DNA of 64,000 nucleotides from Haemaphysalis longicornis (Eukaryota > Arthropoda > Arachnida > Ixodida > Ixodidae): positions 105,502,417 through 105,566,416 of the forward strand of contig CM023449.1 in NCBI GenBank assembly GCA_013339765.2, written 5' to 3'. Below the pieces are notes generated by a model that saw only the letters and a list, made by a program, of their open reading frames with translations, was not told the origin of the DNA and searched no databases. Both the position numbers and the translations under genes were made by a program. Below are positions 43,587 through 55,694 of the stretch, piece after piece. Position 1 is the stretch's first letter; each line of letters opens with the position of its first letter.

Positions 43587-44202
43587 GAGATTGTTTAGCC
43601 CACAGGCGTTTACATATCTCCGAAAATTACCGCACCCGCACGCGATAGAACCCGCTGCAGAGTACACAGCCAGCGCCCACGCTATGAACACTAAGGAAAA
43701 GTTTCCTCCCGGAATGTCATGATAGCTCAATCGCACAGATGTCGGTTTCATAACACGAAGGACCCATTTTCGATTACGTACATTGGAAGCCTTTTTTAAA
43801 GCAAAGTTTCTACCTCTACCAGCCAACGATTTAGTCGTGGAGGGCGAAACGAAAAACTCCCAACGCGGTGGAGGCGGCGGCGCGGGGCGCAAGAGGTGGC
43901 GAAGAGCTTTACTCATGGAGCATAGTGTAGATGGCGCGGTGAATTTACCCAGCGTTCCCCGCGCGCCGCAGCTGGTCACCTCGGCGGCGACGTCTCGCGC
44001 GACCATTCCGTCGGCGTTGTCATCTGCTTTAGCGACACTGTTTTTCCGCCTGTTTTGGCGCAGCTTCGCGTTCATTGCGCACTTGTTTCGCATGGCTTGA
44101 TTACTTGTTCGACAGCACCTCCTTGGTAACCCGGACTCTACGTAATTATAAGGCCGTACGGCAAAGATATGTTAAGGATTGGTTTCCAGGGCGGGAAAAC
44201 AA
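43587..44202. other. GC-rich stretch, no gene assigned
   Basis: A GC-rich segment (about 43850-44050) sits between AT-rich flanks. A 228-codon minus frame (44093-43407) crosses it, but it runs on into the 3' UTR of I-clade LINE 2, has no domain, and is Arg/Ala/Pro-rich as expected of GC-rich DNA. I do not call a gene. Confidence 0.5.
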
Positions 44203-44290
44203 AATATAGATACCAGATATAGCTACCACAATATAGATACCACTTATAGATACCACATTATAGATACCATGCATACAAAATATAGACATA
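44203..44290. repeat. Short tandem repeat, TATAGATACCA type
   Basis: Five or six diverged units of 14-17 bp (TATAGATACCAGA, TATAGCTACCACA, TATAGATACCACT, ...). CCAGGGC before it and GCCCCTGG after it form a weak inverted pair. Confidence 0.7.
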
Positions 44291-44929
44291 TTGCCCCTGG
44301 AGAAAAGCCAGAGAAACCAACTGCTTGCCACGATTGGGACTTCGTTTTCTAAATTGGTGAATACCTATTCATTTGTTTTAAGAGGTGTTACAATAGGCGA
44401 AAGGAGCCACTGGGTCTGATAAAAAGCGATTTAAAAGTTTTTTCTCGCAATTCTCAAACTGACTAAACTTACTAGTTTAAATCGCTATAAATGGGGATCA
44501 CTAAGTTCACATGCGAATTGTTTCAGTGTGTGCGCTTGTGTCGCGCGGTGGTGCAGCCCCAAGCTAGCACATCACGATGGCTTGGTTCCGCTGTATTACT
44601 CTTCAAAAAACGCTCCTCTTCGTTTTCTTTCTCCCGACTTACGGCGGTGCCTGAGGGGCAGTGTCCGCTGCTCTAGCCCGCCATGGCCGACGCTGCTGCT
44701 GTGATCTGAACATCGTCCCTGCTAATTTCAGGTAACGGGCAGCAAAATTCCTGGTTTCAATCTTTGTAGAGCCATGTGTGTGAATTCAAGTGACTTCTCA
44801 TGGGCAATTGTTGGGAATGTCGTTTAAAGCTTCGCTTTCCAACCAACCTCACAGTGTGGATTGGAGAGAGATTTTTTGCGTTATTGCTCCCCGCCTCTGC
44901 TTACCCCGTAACTCTAGGTCGTCTAGGGT

Positions 44930-44995
44930 TGCCCAGTGGTGATAATGGAGATTCACGGTGTAGAGGTCCCAGGTTCGAATTCCGGGACCTCACTA
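44930..44995 (+). repeat. tRNA-like sequence, possible SINE head or tRNA pseudogene
   Basis: TTGCCCAGTGGTGATAATGG resembles a Pol III A box region and CCCAGGTTCGAATTCCGGGA resembles the B box and T arm. No proper anticodon stem can be drawn, so it is not a functional tRNA. There is no clear SINE body or tail. Confidence 0.35.
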
Positions 44996-47012
44996 GCCAA
45001 AACGCTTTCCTTGATTTTTCAATTTTTCTTCGGCGATCGACGTTCAGAACTAGGGCTTAACAGCTGTGTTCTTAAAAAAACCCTTTTATCATACTGATTT
45101 GAATACTCCAATTCATTAGAAGTGTCTCTATTGTTTACGTTTTTATCAAGATGTAATAAGCTTACAAAATATTTCAAGGTGAATTGTTGGAGTTCAGGCA
45201 GTCACAAATGTTTGTCTTATTTAGCAATTTATTTGCTAAAATAGGTCTGAGTAGTCAAGTATTAATAGAGTTACCTTAAAATGCCTGCGGCGTAGTACGG
45301 CAACCACTATAAAGCACTATAAAGCATTTTTCTGCTCATCTGGGAATTTACACAAGCTACCACAGACCACCTTCAAACGTAGGTGAAAAACACCAAGGCG
45401 TGTACAGTAACTCCATGTTGTACAACAATAGCTTTCCAAAAAAAAAAACAACCACAAATTAATGGTTGCCAGGAACCATACTTACGATAGGCTCTATCTA
45501 AAAGAATTATTGTAAACCGTTATACTTTGCAGGCTTTTTATGTTTCGCTTTATATCAAACCAAGCTTTTCCTGATTTAAAATAAAGGGCTGTGATGGTCA
45601 ACATCTTTTGCGAACCTATGCAAACACACCCTAAAGTTGCGTATAAGCTGGGTTTTCTCTTGAATGTGAGCTGGATGTATGAAGCTTCCACACGAGGCAG
45701 ACAAATATCACTTAAATGCCAGTGCTTTGCCTGGATAAGCTTGAAACTATGATTAGGTTCTGGATGTGCACACAGATGTAAACCGGCATTTAATAGCTGT
45801 GATGAATGTGTATTCTGTGGGTGGACTTTATGCGGTTGCGAATTGTACAAGTGGGTCTTGGGCTGTGAAGTTCGATATTTTATAGCAGGGGAGACATATT
45901 ATGCATCCTATGGTACTTTGCGACACCCACTTTTCTTTTTTTCACCGCGCTATGGTATATATTTAAAACATTATAGTGACTAGTTGCACAGTGTTAATTC
46001 TGGCAAGACAAAAAACAAATTGGGAAGGTTGTCCACACAATAGTGACAACTATTCATCGCCAGCCAAGACAGCAACCAATGATTGCAGTGGAAAAGAAAA
46101 GGCAAAATGAAGTTGGCATACAATCTGCTGGAAGTCAAACTTTCCACGTCTAAATAATTCTCAACAGCCTTGAAATTGAGATTATTAGCAGGCTTATTAT
46201 TGCATCTGCACAATATATCCCTTACACGCCCCATGTACCCACCACCAATAATGAAGGGTATTTAACGATCTTTGGACGCAAATAGCAGAAATTAAAATGT
46301 CATGTGTTTTGATGGGGAAAGCAAATGCTTTCCAGATATTGGTGTTTAACTTTTTAGCACTGCACAACGGAACAATCGTTTGAACACCTTCTATGATTGT
46401 CTTTCTTTCTTAAAATTACGCAAGACCGGTACCCTAGGTTACCTGTCACAGTATTTGGCGCTTTTTTGCATCAAAATAGTTTCCGAGAAAAAGAAAAAAA
46501 TCTTTTTTATGCTCAAAATTATAAGGCCAAACATTTATACACAGAGAAATACTAGTTCATACAATAGGTAACTAGGAAGGCGTTTACAAAAATATATGGT
46601 TTAAATATAGGCATATACAATAAAGGTGTAATATTGCCAAAAATATTTTAGCAGTACGTGAACTCAAGCAGTCAACGCCTTTAACATCATAATCGCCATT
46701 TATATATATTGATATATTTACTTAGAACATGCTCCGAGCTACAAAACGGCACAAAAAATTACACCATCTCCCCGAAGGGAGCTATGTGGTGATGCAAAGC
46801 ATGGGGGTTCCATGTAGGTTGCACACCGGACCAGAAGCGGCGCAGGCGGTGTCTCGGAGCAGACTGAACGGCGCGCAGCGCACGCACCTGCTTTTATACA
46901 TCTGGAGGAGAGGAGAATGAAGGGGGAACGCGCATGCGCAGTGGGGTGTGAACTGCGCAACAACGGACGGACATATCCCCGACCATGAGACCAAGGGAGG
47001 GACATAGGCCCG
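44996..47012. other. AT-rich non-coding stretch
   Basis: About 2 kb with short frames only and no recognised repeat family. 46730-47010 is more GC-rich and passes into the tandem repeat that follows. Confidence 0.55.
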
Positions 47013-47265
47013 ACTCCTGGAGCGACAGTGTCGCCGGTGTCTTCCTTGGCTGGCACGAGATGAGTGCGCTTCTTTTTTAAGGGTGCCTGGAGCGACAGTG
47101 TTGCCGTTCTCTTCCTGAGCCGGCACGACACGAACCGAGCGGCGAGGAGCAGAGTGGCGTTATCACAGCTAGTTAGGGCTCCTGGAGCGACAGGTGTCTT
47201 CCTGAGCCGGCACGAGACGACCCGAGCGGCGAGGAAGAGAGCGGCGTTATCAGACCTGGCGTTGA
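47013..47265. repeat. Three-unit tandem repeat, CCTGGAGCGACAG type
   Basis: CCTGGAGCGACAG begins units at about 47017, 47088 and 47181. Units 2 and 3 also share GAGCCGGCACGA, CGAGCGGCGAGGA and GGCGTTATCA. Spacing is 71 and 93 bp. One plus frame (47064-47312) reads similar peptides through both (FLSRHDTNRAARSR and FLSRHETTRAARKR). Confidence 0.75.
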
Positions 47266-48279
47266 GAGGTGGAAAAGGAGGGAAGGTGCGGACGCCGGAC
47301 GCCGACGACTGACGCAGGGTCGACTAAGAGAGGCGTTGCTTCTAAAAAAAACAGTCCGGGTGTTTGATAGCAATTAAACAGGACGAAACGTATTGCAAGA
47401 GAAGCGTGAGAAAGCATCGGACAAAATGGAATACCGTGAAATGAGAGAAATTTTGAATACACTTTAGAACGTTACAGACTGGAAGATTTGGTGTAGCAGT
47501 TCCTTCCAATTGGTGATGTCCAAGAAAAAACGAGTATTTAAAGTTGTTAGTGATGGCAACGATCCGTGCAAAGGTGTACAGATGATATTCTCTTTTCGGA
47601 GGCAAACATTAAAAAGCAAGTACGTTTCCTAGGCTTAGTAATCTTTTTTCCTAGATAGGCAGATGAACTTTTTTTTGGCTATTTTATTTCGGCAATCCTA
47701 AGTTTTAATCTTGTTTACCATCAGCGCAGTTTTGCTCAAAGACTGGCAAAAGCAGGCAAAAGAAACGAACAGCTTATTTCATAATTTTCTCAGGATTGTA
47801 AACATGGTTTACTATTTAGGTCCTCAATCTAACATGCAAATGCTAAACTTAAACGAATTGTTCTAGCAGAGGTTAGGAGTATTGTGCTCGGGGGAGATTC
47901 GTTATGTGTATGCCTAAGCAAGCACGGTTTCTTTGGTGCGGATCAACAGCTTTTTTTTAATGGTCAAAGTTAGCGTGCTGGTCATTACGCCAAGATATTA
48001 ATAACTTTTTATTATAATTGCAGTTCTTTTACTACTGTTCTTATAAATGAATAGTATTTTTGTGTTAGTAATGCGCCTAAAGACAGTTTTATCAGGGTTG
48101 ATCTGTATGTACTAACAATGAGCGAACGTAGTGATCCCCGCAAAAAAATCGTTCGGTATTTTGTGGTCGTGTAGGTAGTTATTTGAATAAAACAGGGTTG
48201 AAGCGCAGACAAAATGGGGATTGTAACACCTTGATTAGAAAACGTTGTAATCAGTTACAAAAAATTGAAATGTAAGGGC
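47266..48279. other. Non-coding stretch
   Basis: About 1 kb of AT-rich sequence with no recognised gene or repeat. Confidence 0.5.
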
Positions 48280-48597
48280 CTAAAGACGCTTATAAGGAAT
48301 CCTGGAGAAAAACACGAGATGCCACGAGCAAACACCATTTATGTCGACGAACTTCATGAATGCACTTAAATACGATTCTCTCCACGTAAAGATGATAGAA
48401 GGAACGCCGATCAGACTGAGTTCATTTATAACTTTCAAATGGAATATCGTATAAAGTGCCTTGCTAAATTCAAGGAGTGTAACATAGCTATGGCCTGAAT
48501 TATCTAGACGAAATGAGAAGGAATGAACACTAGAAATGAGTAGGGTAGTTTTAGAAAAAACATTCATAAAAGCCGTGTTGGAAGGAGTTCGCAACAC
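48280..48597 (-). pseudogene. LINE reverse transcriptase relic
   Basis: The frame contains VTLLEFSKALYTIFHLKVIN, recognisable as the RT palm block usually written LDFSKAFDxVxH. Here Asp is Glu in LEFSK and the second is Tyr in ALYTI. LIGVPSIIFTWRESYLS follows at the spacing seen in CR1/Jockey-type RTs. No other LINE parts are visible nearby, so it is an isolated fossil of about 320 bp. Confidence 0.6.
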
Positions 48598-50507
48598 GTG
48601 CTGTGAGCGATATCGGCATGTAGTTTGTTACAAAGGCAAAATTTTTTTGTTTATAAACAGGGAGTGCGGCGGCCCTCAGGTACAATTCCTTGGTATAAAG
48701 ATAAAGAGAAAAGATATTACAACAAGCACATTGGAGGATAATTTAGGGGGGCGACTTCAAAATGCATTTGAAATATTATGTGGACCGCAAGAAGATTTAT
48801 TTTTAATGTTTAGGAGCATAGAAACGTCCCATAAGGGTATTAAAATCTTGATCTAACTCTGCGCACTTACGACCTTCTGAAACGCGGAGTGAAAGTATCG
48901 GTAAACGCTGGGACTATCTGGCTTTCATGTCATGTATTCTGATTACCGAGCAAAAGTGTGCGCTTTTACGTCTTTTTTAGCTTATGTTGTTCCAGAAATT
49001 ACCAGGGCCGCATTAAAAATAGCGGCAATTTTACTGAACATAAAATGCAGTTGCTAGGTTGTATTTTTATGAAAGGATATTTTTTAATATAAACCAAAGA
49101 CCGGCTGACGCTTGGTGTGTCACGCGCTTAACTTTCCGGGCTAGTTATAATATTTTTCTTTTTATCTGCGAGTTTTCGGATTGTTGCTTTGTTGTTTTGT
49201 TCGGAATAAAAGTTTCGAAGGTTCTAACTGCAGAGTGATCGTAAAAAATTCCAAAAAGTGTTTTCATTAGCCCCGCTAAAATGTTCAAAAACGCCATCAG
49301 GGTGCTCAAGATGTGAATGACATTTGCTCTACAAACATTTTTGAACATTTTGTGTTGACCGTCTTATGAGATATCGTGCCACATAATATTCCAAAAAGAA
49401 TCAATTTCTCGTCAGACAGACGGACATACACCAGTCCATGTGAACCCTGCAGGTATTTACAATAAAACACTACGCCCAAATTCGTTTTTGTGTGCTCGTG
49501 TACGCACGTCGTTGCACTGACAGCTCGACCCAAGTCACACGGTAAGATTAAATCGAAAAAACATCATCGCTTGAGCATAGAGTGCTTATTGTGGACCAAA
49601 TGCTTTGAAGTAGATCAAAATTCGCTGCAATTAGGATGCCGCTGTCCGTATATTTAACTGAAAGTTTTCAAAGTTTACACAAAAATGCATCATAGGCAGT
49701 AAGTGAAACAGCTATTAAAACAAACGAATTTCCATAGATGTATATTTAGAAATTAATTTGTCTCGCTCTAGCTCTTCACATATTTCACTATTTAAGCAAT
49801 ATTTTTTGTGCCATCTGTTTTCTCGTGAAGGGAAGATTCCGTTAGCACAGTTATAAAGGAACACATTTTAACAACATGGTTTTTATTTCTAAAGATTTAA
49901 TGGGTATACTCCGCGTATTTATGTTAGGAAACGCGATGATTATTTGTACGGTGCATCACGTGGTTATATTTTGGCCGTTGCCAGCAAAATGGTTGCAAAT
50001 TCTGGAGGAGTAATCTTTACGCTCGATTTGCGGCTGTCCTCCGACATGTACCTGTTATTACTGTTTTACAGCTTATCAAGCACGATATTTTCTTTCCTTC
50101 AGTTTGCTTTAAAAATGACGGTTAGGTGGCACACCAGTTTGTGCCTACGGAGCGAACATCAGGAGTAATCGTTTTGAGTACACACGTTCGTACGTTTAAG
50201 CTTCTTGGCGTTATTTTGTATCACCTGCTTCTCAATGTAATCCTAAACGTAGCAAATTACAGGACCATTGCAGGTGTGTTTCCGAAATATGTATATGCCA
50301 AAAATGGGTCTGCATTTATTAGTTTTTTGCAAATAATTTGTTCACAACCTAATTTTTAAATCATCTAAAGTTTCGTTCGATTTTCCCACGAGATCGAAAA
50401 TGACCACATTAGATCGGTCGCTGCGGTGGTCAATATCAACAAAATTTTACGACGTGTCAACTACGGAAGATTTTAATGGGTTTAAACTTTAATTTTCCGG
50501 GGGCATC
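48598..50507. other. AT-rich non-coding stretch
   Basis: About 1.9 kb. A plus frame 48536-48856 has no recognised domain. Nothing else supportable. Confidence 0.5.
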
Positions 50508-50732
50508 TCACTTGATTGGTGTGTTACAAAGAGAAGCTTTTGTGGGTGTAGTATTCAACGAGATATAAAAGGAAGTAGTTCTTTTAGTCCCATTATACTG
50601 AAAATGAGTTATGTTTTTCAGGATAATATTTTTGTTCCAAGATTTGAAAAAGCACAGGTTAATTTTCTGTTCGGGGTTCAGTTCTGCATCCCCTGAACAA
50701 AATTGTCTTACAAGCACAGAAAAAGCACGCAT
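50508..50732 (-). pseudogene. Possible LINE ORF1 start with eroded 2A-like motif
   Basis: The frame begins RAFSVLVRQFCSGDAELNPE. CSGDAELNPE (50699-50670) resembles the SGDVELNPGP 2A-like motif at the start of some LINE ORF1 proteins, with Ala for Val and Glu for the Gly after Pro. No further ORF1 sequence is clear, so this is tentative. Confidence 0.35.
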
Positions 50733-52217
50733 AATGCAGACACAAGTGTGTTGGCATTGCGGAACAATAGAAATCGTGTTACTTTACCGTACAGGCCTAC
50801 ACTGCTTACTAACTGGGGTGTCGAAAGTAACAGGCATTGACAGCGTCGCTTTTTGGTTCACTTCAGCGTGCCCACTGAAGTGCAACAGTTTCGGGCCAGT
50901 GTTATACTGTTCGTCGGCGATGACGTCACAGAGATTTAATAGAGTGAGCAATCGACGGAACACACACTGGGCGACACGCGCTTGGTTAGGACACCTAGGG
51001 CGGTGCAGTAGGTTGTGACAGGGCAGCATAGGTTAAAAAACGGGCTGGTTGTGCTTGACGGCTTGAAGAAAACGGTACCAAGCGGGATTGCCTGGCTAAA
51101 AAAAAAGAAACAGACATTCAGTTCACTTCGCCAGGCCCACTCAGACAAACAGGACTTTTCTTTTCGCGCTAAGAAAACAGGAATCTTCTGACAAGAAGAA
51201 GCTTCTGATGAAAAGAAATTGGTTAGTCAATCATGATATAACCAATGTTTGCCATCAAAGCGTGCAAGCTATCACAGTAGTCACATGCCACTTCAGCGGG
51301 ATTTTAACCCCCCATCCTTTCTTTCCAAAATCAATGGTCCTGTTCGTACAACAGGAAACATTAGCTCAAGTTATCTTCAACGCTTGTACAATTACGCCCT
51401 CCCTGGACTAACAAATATATAAAGAAGTTAAACCGGCAGGGCTCGAAGGAGGGACGCCATCAAATATTGTTTTACTGCTCACTTTGTGTGACAAAGCCAA
51501 CACACGTTTTTATTTTGACATTACCTTCAAACCGACACCTACTTTTGGTGGGAAACTACAACACAACAAAATAATTTTAACATAATATATTTGAATGTTC
51601 TTGGAAGTGGTTGTGTGCAATTCAATATTCTCGCAAGTCGTAAATAAATTCGTAGCATTCGAGTCCCTACCCGTAATATCTGTCATCCGGTGTGCCGAAA
51701 AAACAACCCTGGCTATGGTAACGGCTGGCTGGGGAAGAAATGACTTGACACTTAGCGAATATACCTAAACAAGTTCTCAGACCTTTTTTCACAGAAATCT
51801 CACATTTGTTTTGTGTTTGTTTTAAAGCATCAACAATAAAAAGGGTAATCATTGAATACTGGAGAACTGTAGGTTCAGGAAGGTACACAGAAAATAACAC
51901 ACGTCACACATTTTAAACTATCGGCACGTTTTATTGAGTTCCTTTTTATGCAAATGTTTAATCATAGAATAAATAGGCGCATTGCTAATTCTCCAGGAAA
52001 AATGACCCGCTAATAAAACTCCAACATCAATTTAAGCTCATTTACACTTTGAGAACAGTATTGATTGAATTATTACAAATGTGTTTGGTTTCAGTCAAAA
52101 AAAGCATTTTATACAGTTTCCTGTCGTAAACTGTACAATAACTGCACAGTGTAATAAAACGAGGAATTCTTTGAACGGATTGCATCTTACCTGTTTACCC
52201 GACTACGATTTGTTTGT
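50733..52217. other. Non-coding stretch
   Basis: About 1.5 kb with scattered short frames and no recognised domain or repeat. Confidence 0.5.
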
Positions 52218-52660
52218 ATGAATCATGCGTCGTGCAAACATGGTCATAATGACGATGGGTTCTCCTGGCACTGGCCCTGGCATATTTCGTTTTTGGTATT
52301 TGTCGATGTTATTGTTACCCGACAGTCAAACACTATAAAGTTCTACGCCGACGACGGCATATTGGTTAACCAAATTGTTTCTGACGAGAATCAATTTAAG
52401 ATAAATTTAATAAGATTTCCTAAGGAAGGGGCAATTTAACAATAATTTTGACAAATTGATTAAAAACAGGCCACCAAAAATCCCTCAACACGTTTGTGGT
52501 GCTGGAGATATTACAATGACAGAATTAAAGCAATAGAAGTACTGGGGCTTTTAAAACTGTGAATGATCCTAAATCATGTTAGCATATCACCAATGTGCCA
52601 CCAAAAGCGCTTCAAACATTACACTTTTAAGACATGATTTAAAGTTTTTGAACCCCTCTT
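52218..52660 (+). pseudogene. LINE reverse transcriptase relic with YADD box
   Basis: The frame 52218-52439 includes NTIKFYADDGILVNQIVSD, the RT active-site block with intact YADD, preceded by an FLVFVDVIV segment at the place of FLLYINDI. Downstream, out of frame, IKAIEVLGLLKL (about 52530) resembles the YKYLGV block. The rest of the LINE is unrecognisable. Orientation is opposite to the relic at 48280, so they need not be the same element. Confidence 0.6.
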
Positions 52661-53099
52661 TACGCCTCCTAGATTTCAACTAAATTCTCGGTTCCATTTA
52701 AAGTATTCAGAACAAATTTTTATTTTCATACCCAATCGTTTCTAAATCACAAGTAGGTACTCAAAAAAGTAGTCTGATTTCTATAAAATTTTTGGGGCGG
52801 CTTTTTACCAGCACTTTTTCTTCAGAGTGACTTACATCTTCGTACTGAAACGAATGAAATTTTACACCTTTTTTCATCAGATAGCCACAGCCCACTATAA
52901 TATTGACGCCTCAAGTATTGTTACCTCTGAAGCAGGTTACAGTACAACATATCGAAACACCCTATATTTGTCTCGGTTTCCGCAACTAATTTAAATACTT
53001 CTATTTTTCGAGAACAATTGTCAAGTGGAACGTCTCCAAGAACACGGAATCCCAAAAATCATCCCTGACATTCTACTAGCACCTAGCCACATACGTATT
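52661..53099. other. AT-rich non-coding stretch
   Basis: About 440 bp between the RT relic and the SINE, with no feature recognised. Confidence 0.5.
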
Positions 53100-53357
53100 G
53101 TTTCTGTCTATCTACCCGCCACGGTGGCTCAGTGGCTAAGGCGGTGCGCTGCTGAGCGCAAGGTCGTGGGTTCGATTCCCGGCCGCGGCGGCTGCTTTTC
53201 TGATGGAGGCGAAAAGCAAAAACGCCCGTGTGTATCGAGATTTCGGCGCACGTAAAGATCCCCAGGTGGTCGAAATTAATCCGGAGCCCTTCATCGCCTG
53301 CGTTGCGTCGGCGCGTTAAACCCTACAATCAGTCAATCAATCAGTTTCTGTCTATCT
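53100..53357 (+). mobile_element. tRNA-derived SINE with 14-bp target duplication
   Basis: The SINE body is 53114-53343. GTTTCTGTCTATCT occurs exactly on both sides (53100-53113 and 53344-53357). The head has a Pol III A box TGGCTCAGTGG (53125-53135) and B box GGTTCGATTCC (53169-53179). The body contains AAAAACGCCCGTGTGTAT and CCCAGGTGGTCGAAATTAAT, which I recall from tick SINEs of the Ruka type, and the end is an AATCAGTCAATCAATCAG tail. It would be copied in trans by a LINE enzyme. Confidence 0.92.
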
Positions 53358-54365
53358 GCATATTTGTTTAAGTGCTTCGAAAACGAAGGGGCCTTGTGTA
53401 AATTATTCTTGTCACATCATTCTAAAGAGCCTGTTTTATGAGCGAAGCCTTGTCATTAAGCAAAATAGTAGCGAAATATCTGGTATTTTGATTGCTTGGG
53501 TGTAATACCTGAAAGTTATGTATGCTAATACTGTTATCAAAACATTTCGTTTGGTCCTGAAGTGACCAAATAATTCCACAAATGATAGTTAGTCAGGCAC
53601 ATCCGTCACAGACAACTTCACGAAAACCGGTAAAAAAACTGCAAAAAACGGGAATCGCAATGTTTAGTTTTGTTGCTTGGGAGCACAAATAGTGTGGTAC
53701 TTGACCCCTGGCGATGTACAACAACCATGCATATATAAAGCAGTGACATTTACTGAACATAAAAAGTCACAATGCGACAAAAACGCAGCTATCTCTGAAC
53801 TAGGGCCAATAAAGTGCTACGATAATACAACAGAAGTTATTAACCAGGTCTTGAAGTCGCCATGGCTGTTCCAAGTACACCAGACCGTCAGACGACCAGG
53901 CATTGTCAGGCCATTCCAACGTGTGGTATAATAAGGAGACTACAGTAATACATTTTACTAACTGCCATACCAATTCGCCGATTTCTGAGTCCTAAAAATA
54001 GCAATCATTCTCAGTGCTTTATCACACCATGAGAACACGCTGTGAATCGCCGAGATCAGAAGGGACTACGCGCAGTTTGAGGGCTGACCTCTCAGTCTTC
54101 GTTACCTTCCGCAGACGTGGAATTATGCTTTTTGCGTTTATAGATCAAGCTTAAAAACAAATAGGCATCCAAGAAAGACCCAGAAGTAATTGGTATTCTG
54201 TGGGTACTAGGGGAACCCCAGTAAGGCAGAGCGCTGCCTTGGCACGTGTTTCAGGATAATTCGCGGGTTCTCTTTGGGACGACAGCGAGCCCTTTTGATT
54301 TTATTAGCTACACTGCAGCACCACCGAAGGAGCTCTGAGCATATCTCGGCAAAGTTGGCGCGGCT
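53358..54365. other. Non-coding stretch
   Basis: About 1 kb without a recognised feature. The end (54300-54365) leads into CTCA-rich sequence. Confidence 0.5.
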
Positions 54366-54880
54366 CACTGAAACTCACTCACAATTTTTTTTTCGAATCA
54401 CCACTCACTCAAACTAAGACTCAATGCTGAGCAGCACATCTGCGCTCACTCAAACTCTAACTCACATTGAGCGCAAACTCACAACTCACTCGGGCTTAAA
54501 ACTCAAAATGTACTCAAAACTCAAAATGTACTCAAACTCAAAATGTAATCAAAACTCAAAATATACTCAAACTCAAAATGTACTCAAACTCAATATGGAC
54601 TCGAAACTCAAAATGTACTCAAAACTCAAAATGTACCCAAACTCAAAGTGTACCCAAACTCAAAATGGACTCAAAACTCAAATGTACTCAAACTCAAAGT
54701 GAACTCAAAACTCAAAATGTGCTCAAAACTAAAAATATACTCAAACTCAAAATGCACTCAAAACTCAAAATGCACTCAAAACTCAAAATGTACTCAAAAC
54801 TCAAAATAAACTCAAAAATCGAAATGTGCGGAGAACTTAAAATGAATTCAGAACTCAAATGGCCTCACAACTCTCTCATG
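54366..54880. repeat. CTCAAA-rich minisatellite, array 1
   Basis: Begins with irregular ACTCACTCAAACT units and from about 54495 becomes a regular array of ACTCAAAACTCAAAATGT / ACTCAAACTCAAAATGT units (17-18 bp). Frames such as 54424-54702 and 54578-54913 read the repeat as Lys/Ser/Gln/Asn-rich peptides and are not genes. The array and its flank recur at 61.03 kb. Confidence 0.9.
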
Positions 54881-55112
54881 CTAGGAATTTACTCGGGGTC
54901 AGATGGACTCTGATTTCATTAGAAGGCAGTGTTTTCAAATTCACGCGTGGTAAAAATATTACGGGTGCAAATTCGCGAGCTCAAACTCCTGCATTCGCCA
55001 CGACATGACACCGTAGCTCCTGTGAGGTCAGAAACAATTTTCGTTGTAGATTTATTACAGCTATACCTGCTGCCCATGAGGAGTAGCGCTGGTGGGAAGC
55101 AATTGTACGTAT

Positions 55113-55143
<31 letters not shown>

Positions 55144-55152
55144 CCAGCCTAT

Positions 55153-55694
55153 CTACGCACACTGCAGGGCAAAGGCCTCTCCCAATATTCTCCAATTATC
55201 TCGGTCCTGTGCCAACTGTGACCAATTTATCCCCGCAAACTTCTTGATCTCATCTGCCCATCTAACTTTCTGCCACCCCCTGCAACGCTTGCCTTCTCTA
55301 GGGATCAACTCTGTTAACCTTAATGACCAGCGGTTATCTTGCCTTCGCATTACATGCCCTGCCCACGTCCATTTCTTCTTCTTAATTTCTACTAATATGT
55401 CTTTAACACCAGTTTGCTCCCTGACCCACTCCGCTCTCTTCTTGTCCCTAATTTTACACCTATCAGTTTTCCGCTCTATTGCCCGCTGAGTCGTTCTCAA
55501 TTTAAGTTGAACCCTCTTAGTGAGCCTCCCTCTGCCCCGTAGGTGAGTACCGGTAAGATGCAGCTGTCATACACTTTCTTCTTTAGCGACAATGGTAGGC
55601 TGCTATTCATTATCTCAGAATGTCTGCCATATGCAACCCACCCCATTCTGATCCTTCTAATTATCTCTGCCTCATGGTTGGGATCTGGGGTCAC
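55153..55694 (-). pseudogene. RTE copy 1, ORF2 C terminus
   Basis: Frames 55694-55497 and 55500-55153 contain MTPDPNHEAEIIRRIRMGW, CILPVLTYGAE, RDKKRAEWVREQTGVKDIL and WTWAGHVMRRQDNRW, followed by a stop or read-through near the tail. This conserved end of RTE proteins also occurs in the fragments at 16428-16727 and 61634-61978. One frameshift at about 55498 separates the two frames. Confidence 0.85.

Noticed and set aside
43407..44093. Minus frame of 228 codons
   Set aside because: It begins in a GC-rich stretch and ends inside the antisense of the I-clade LINE 3' UTR, crossing the target duplication; no domain is visible.
44650..44760. Kozak-like start GCCCGCCATGG followed by a short frame
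   Set aside because: The frame ends after eight codons, and I could not identify a splice donor with a matching downstream exon.
44930..44995. Functional tRNA gene
   Set aside because: B box and part of the T arm are present, but no proper anticodon stem or acceptor stem can be paired.
47064..47312. Small host protein gene
   Set aside because: The frame overlies a three-unit tandem repeat; in-frame similarity of two units is noted as a finding, but there is no domain or supported start.
54424..54913. Overlapping plus frames rich in KLKMYS and NSKCTQ peptides (also 61037-61406)
   Set aside because: They are translations of the CTCAAA minisatellite. Open frames result from lack of stops in the unit.
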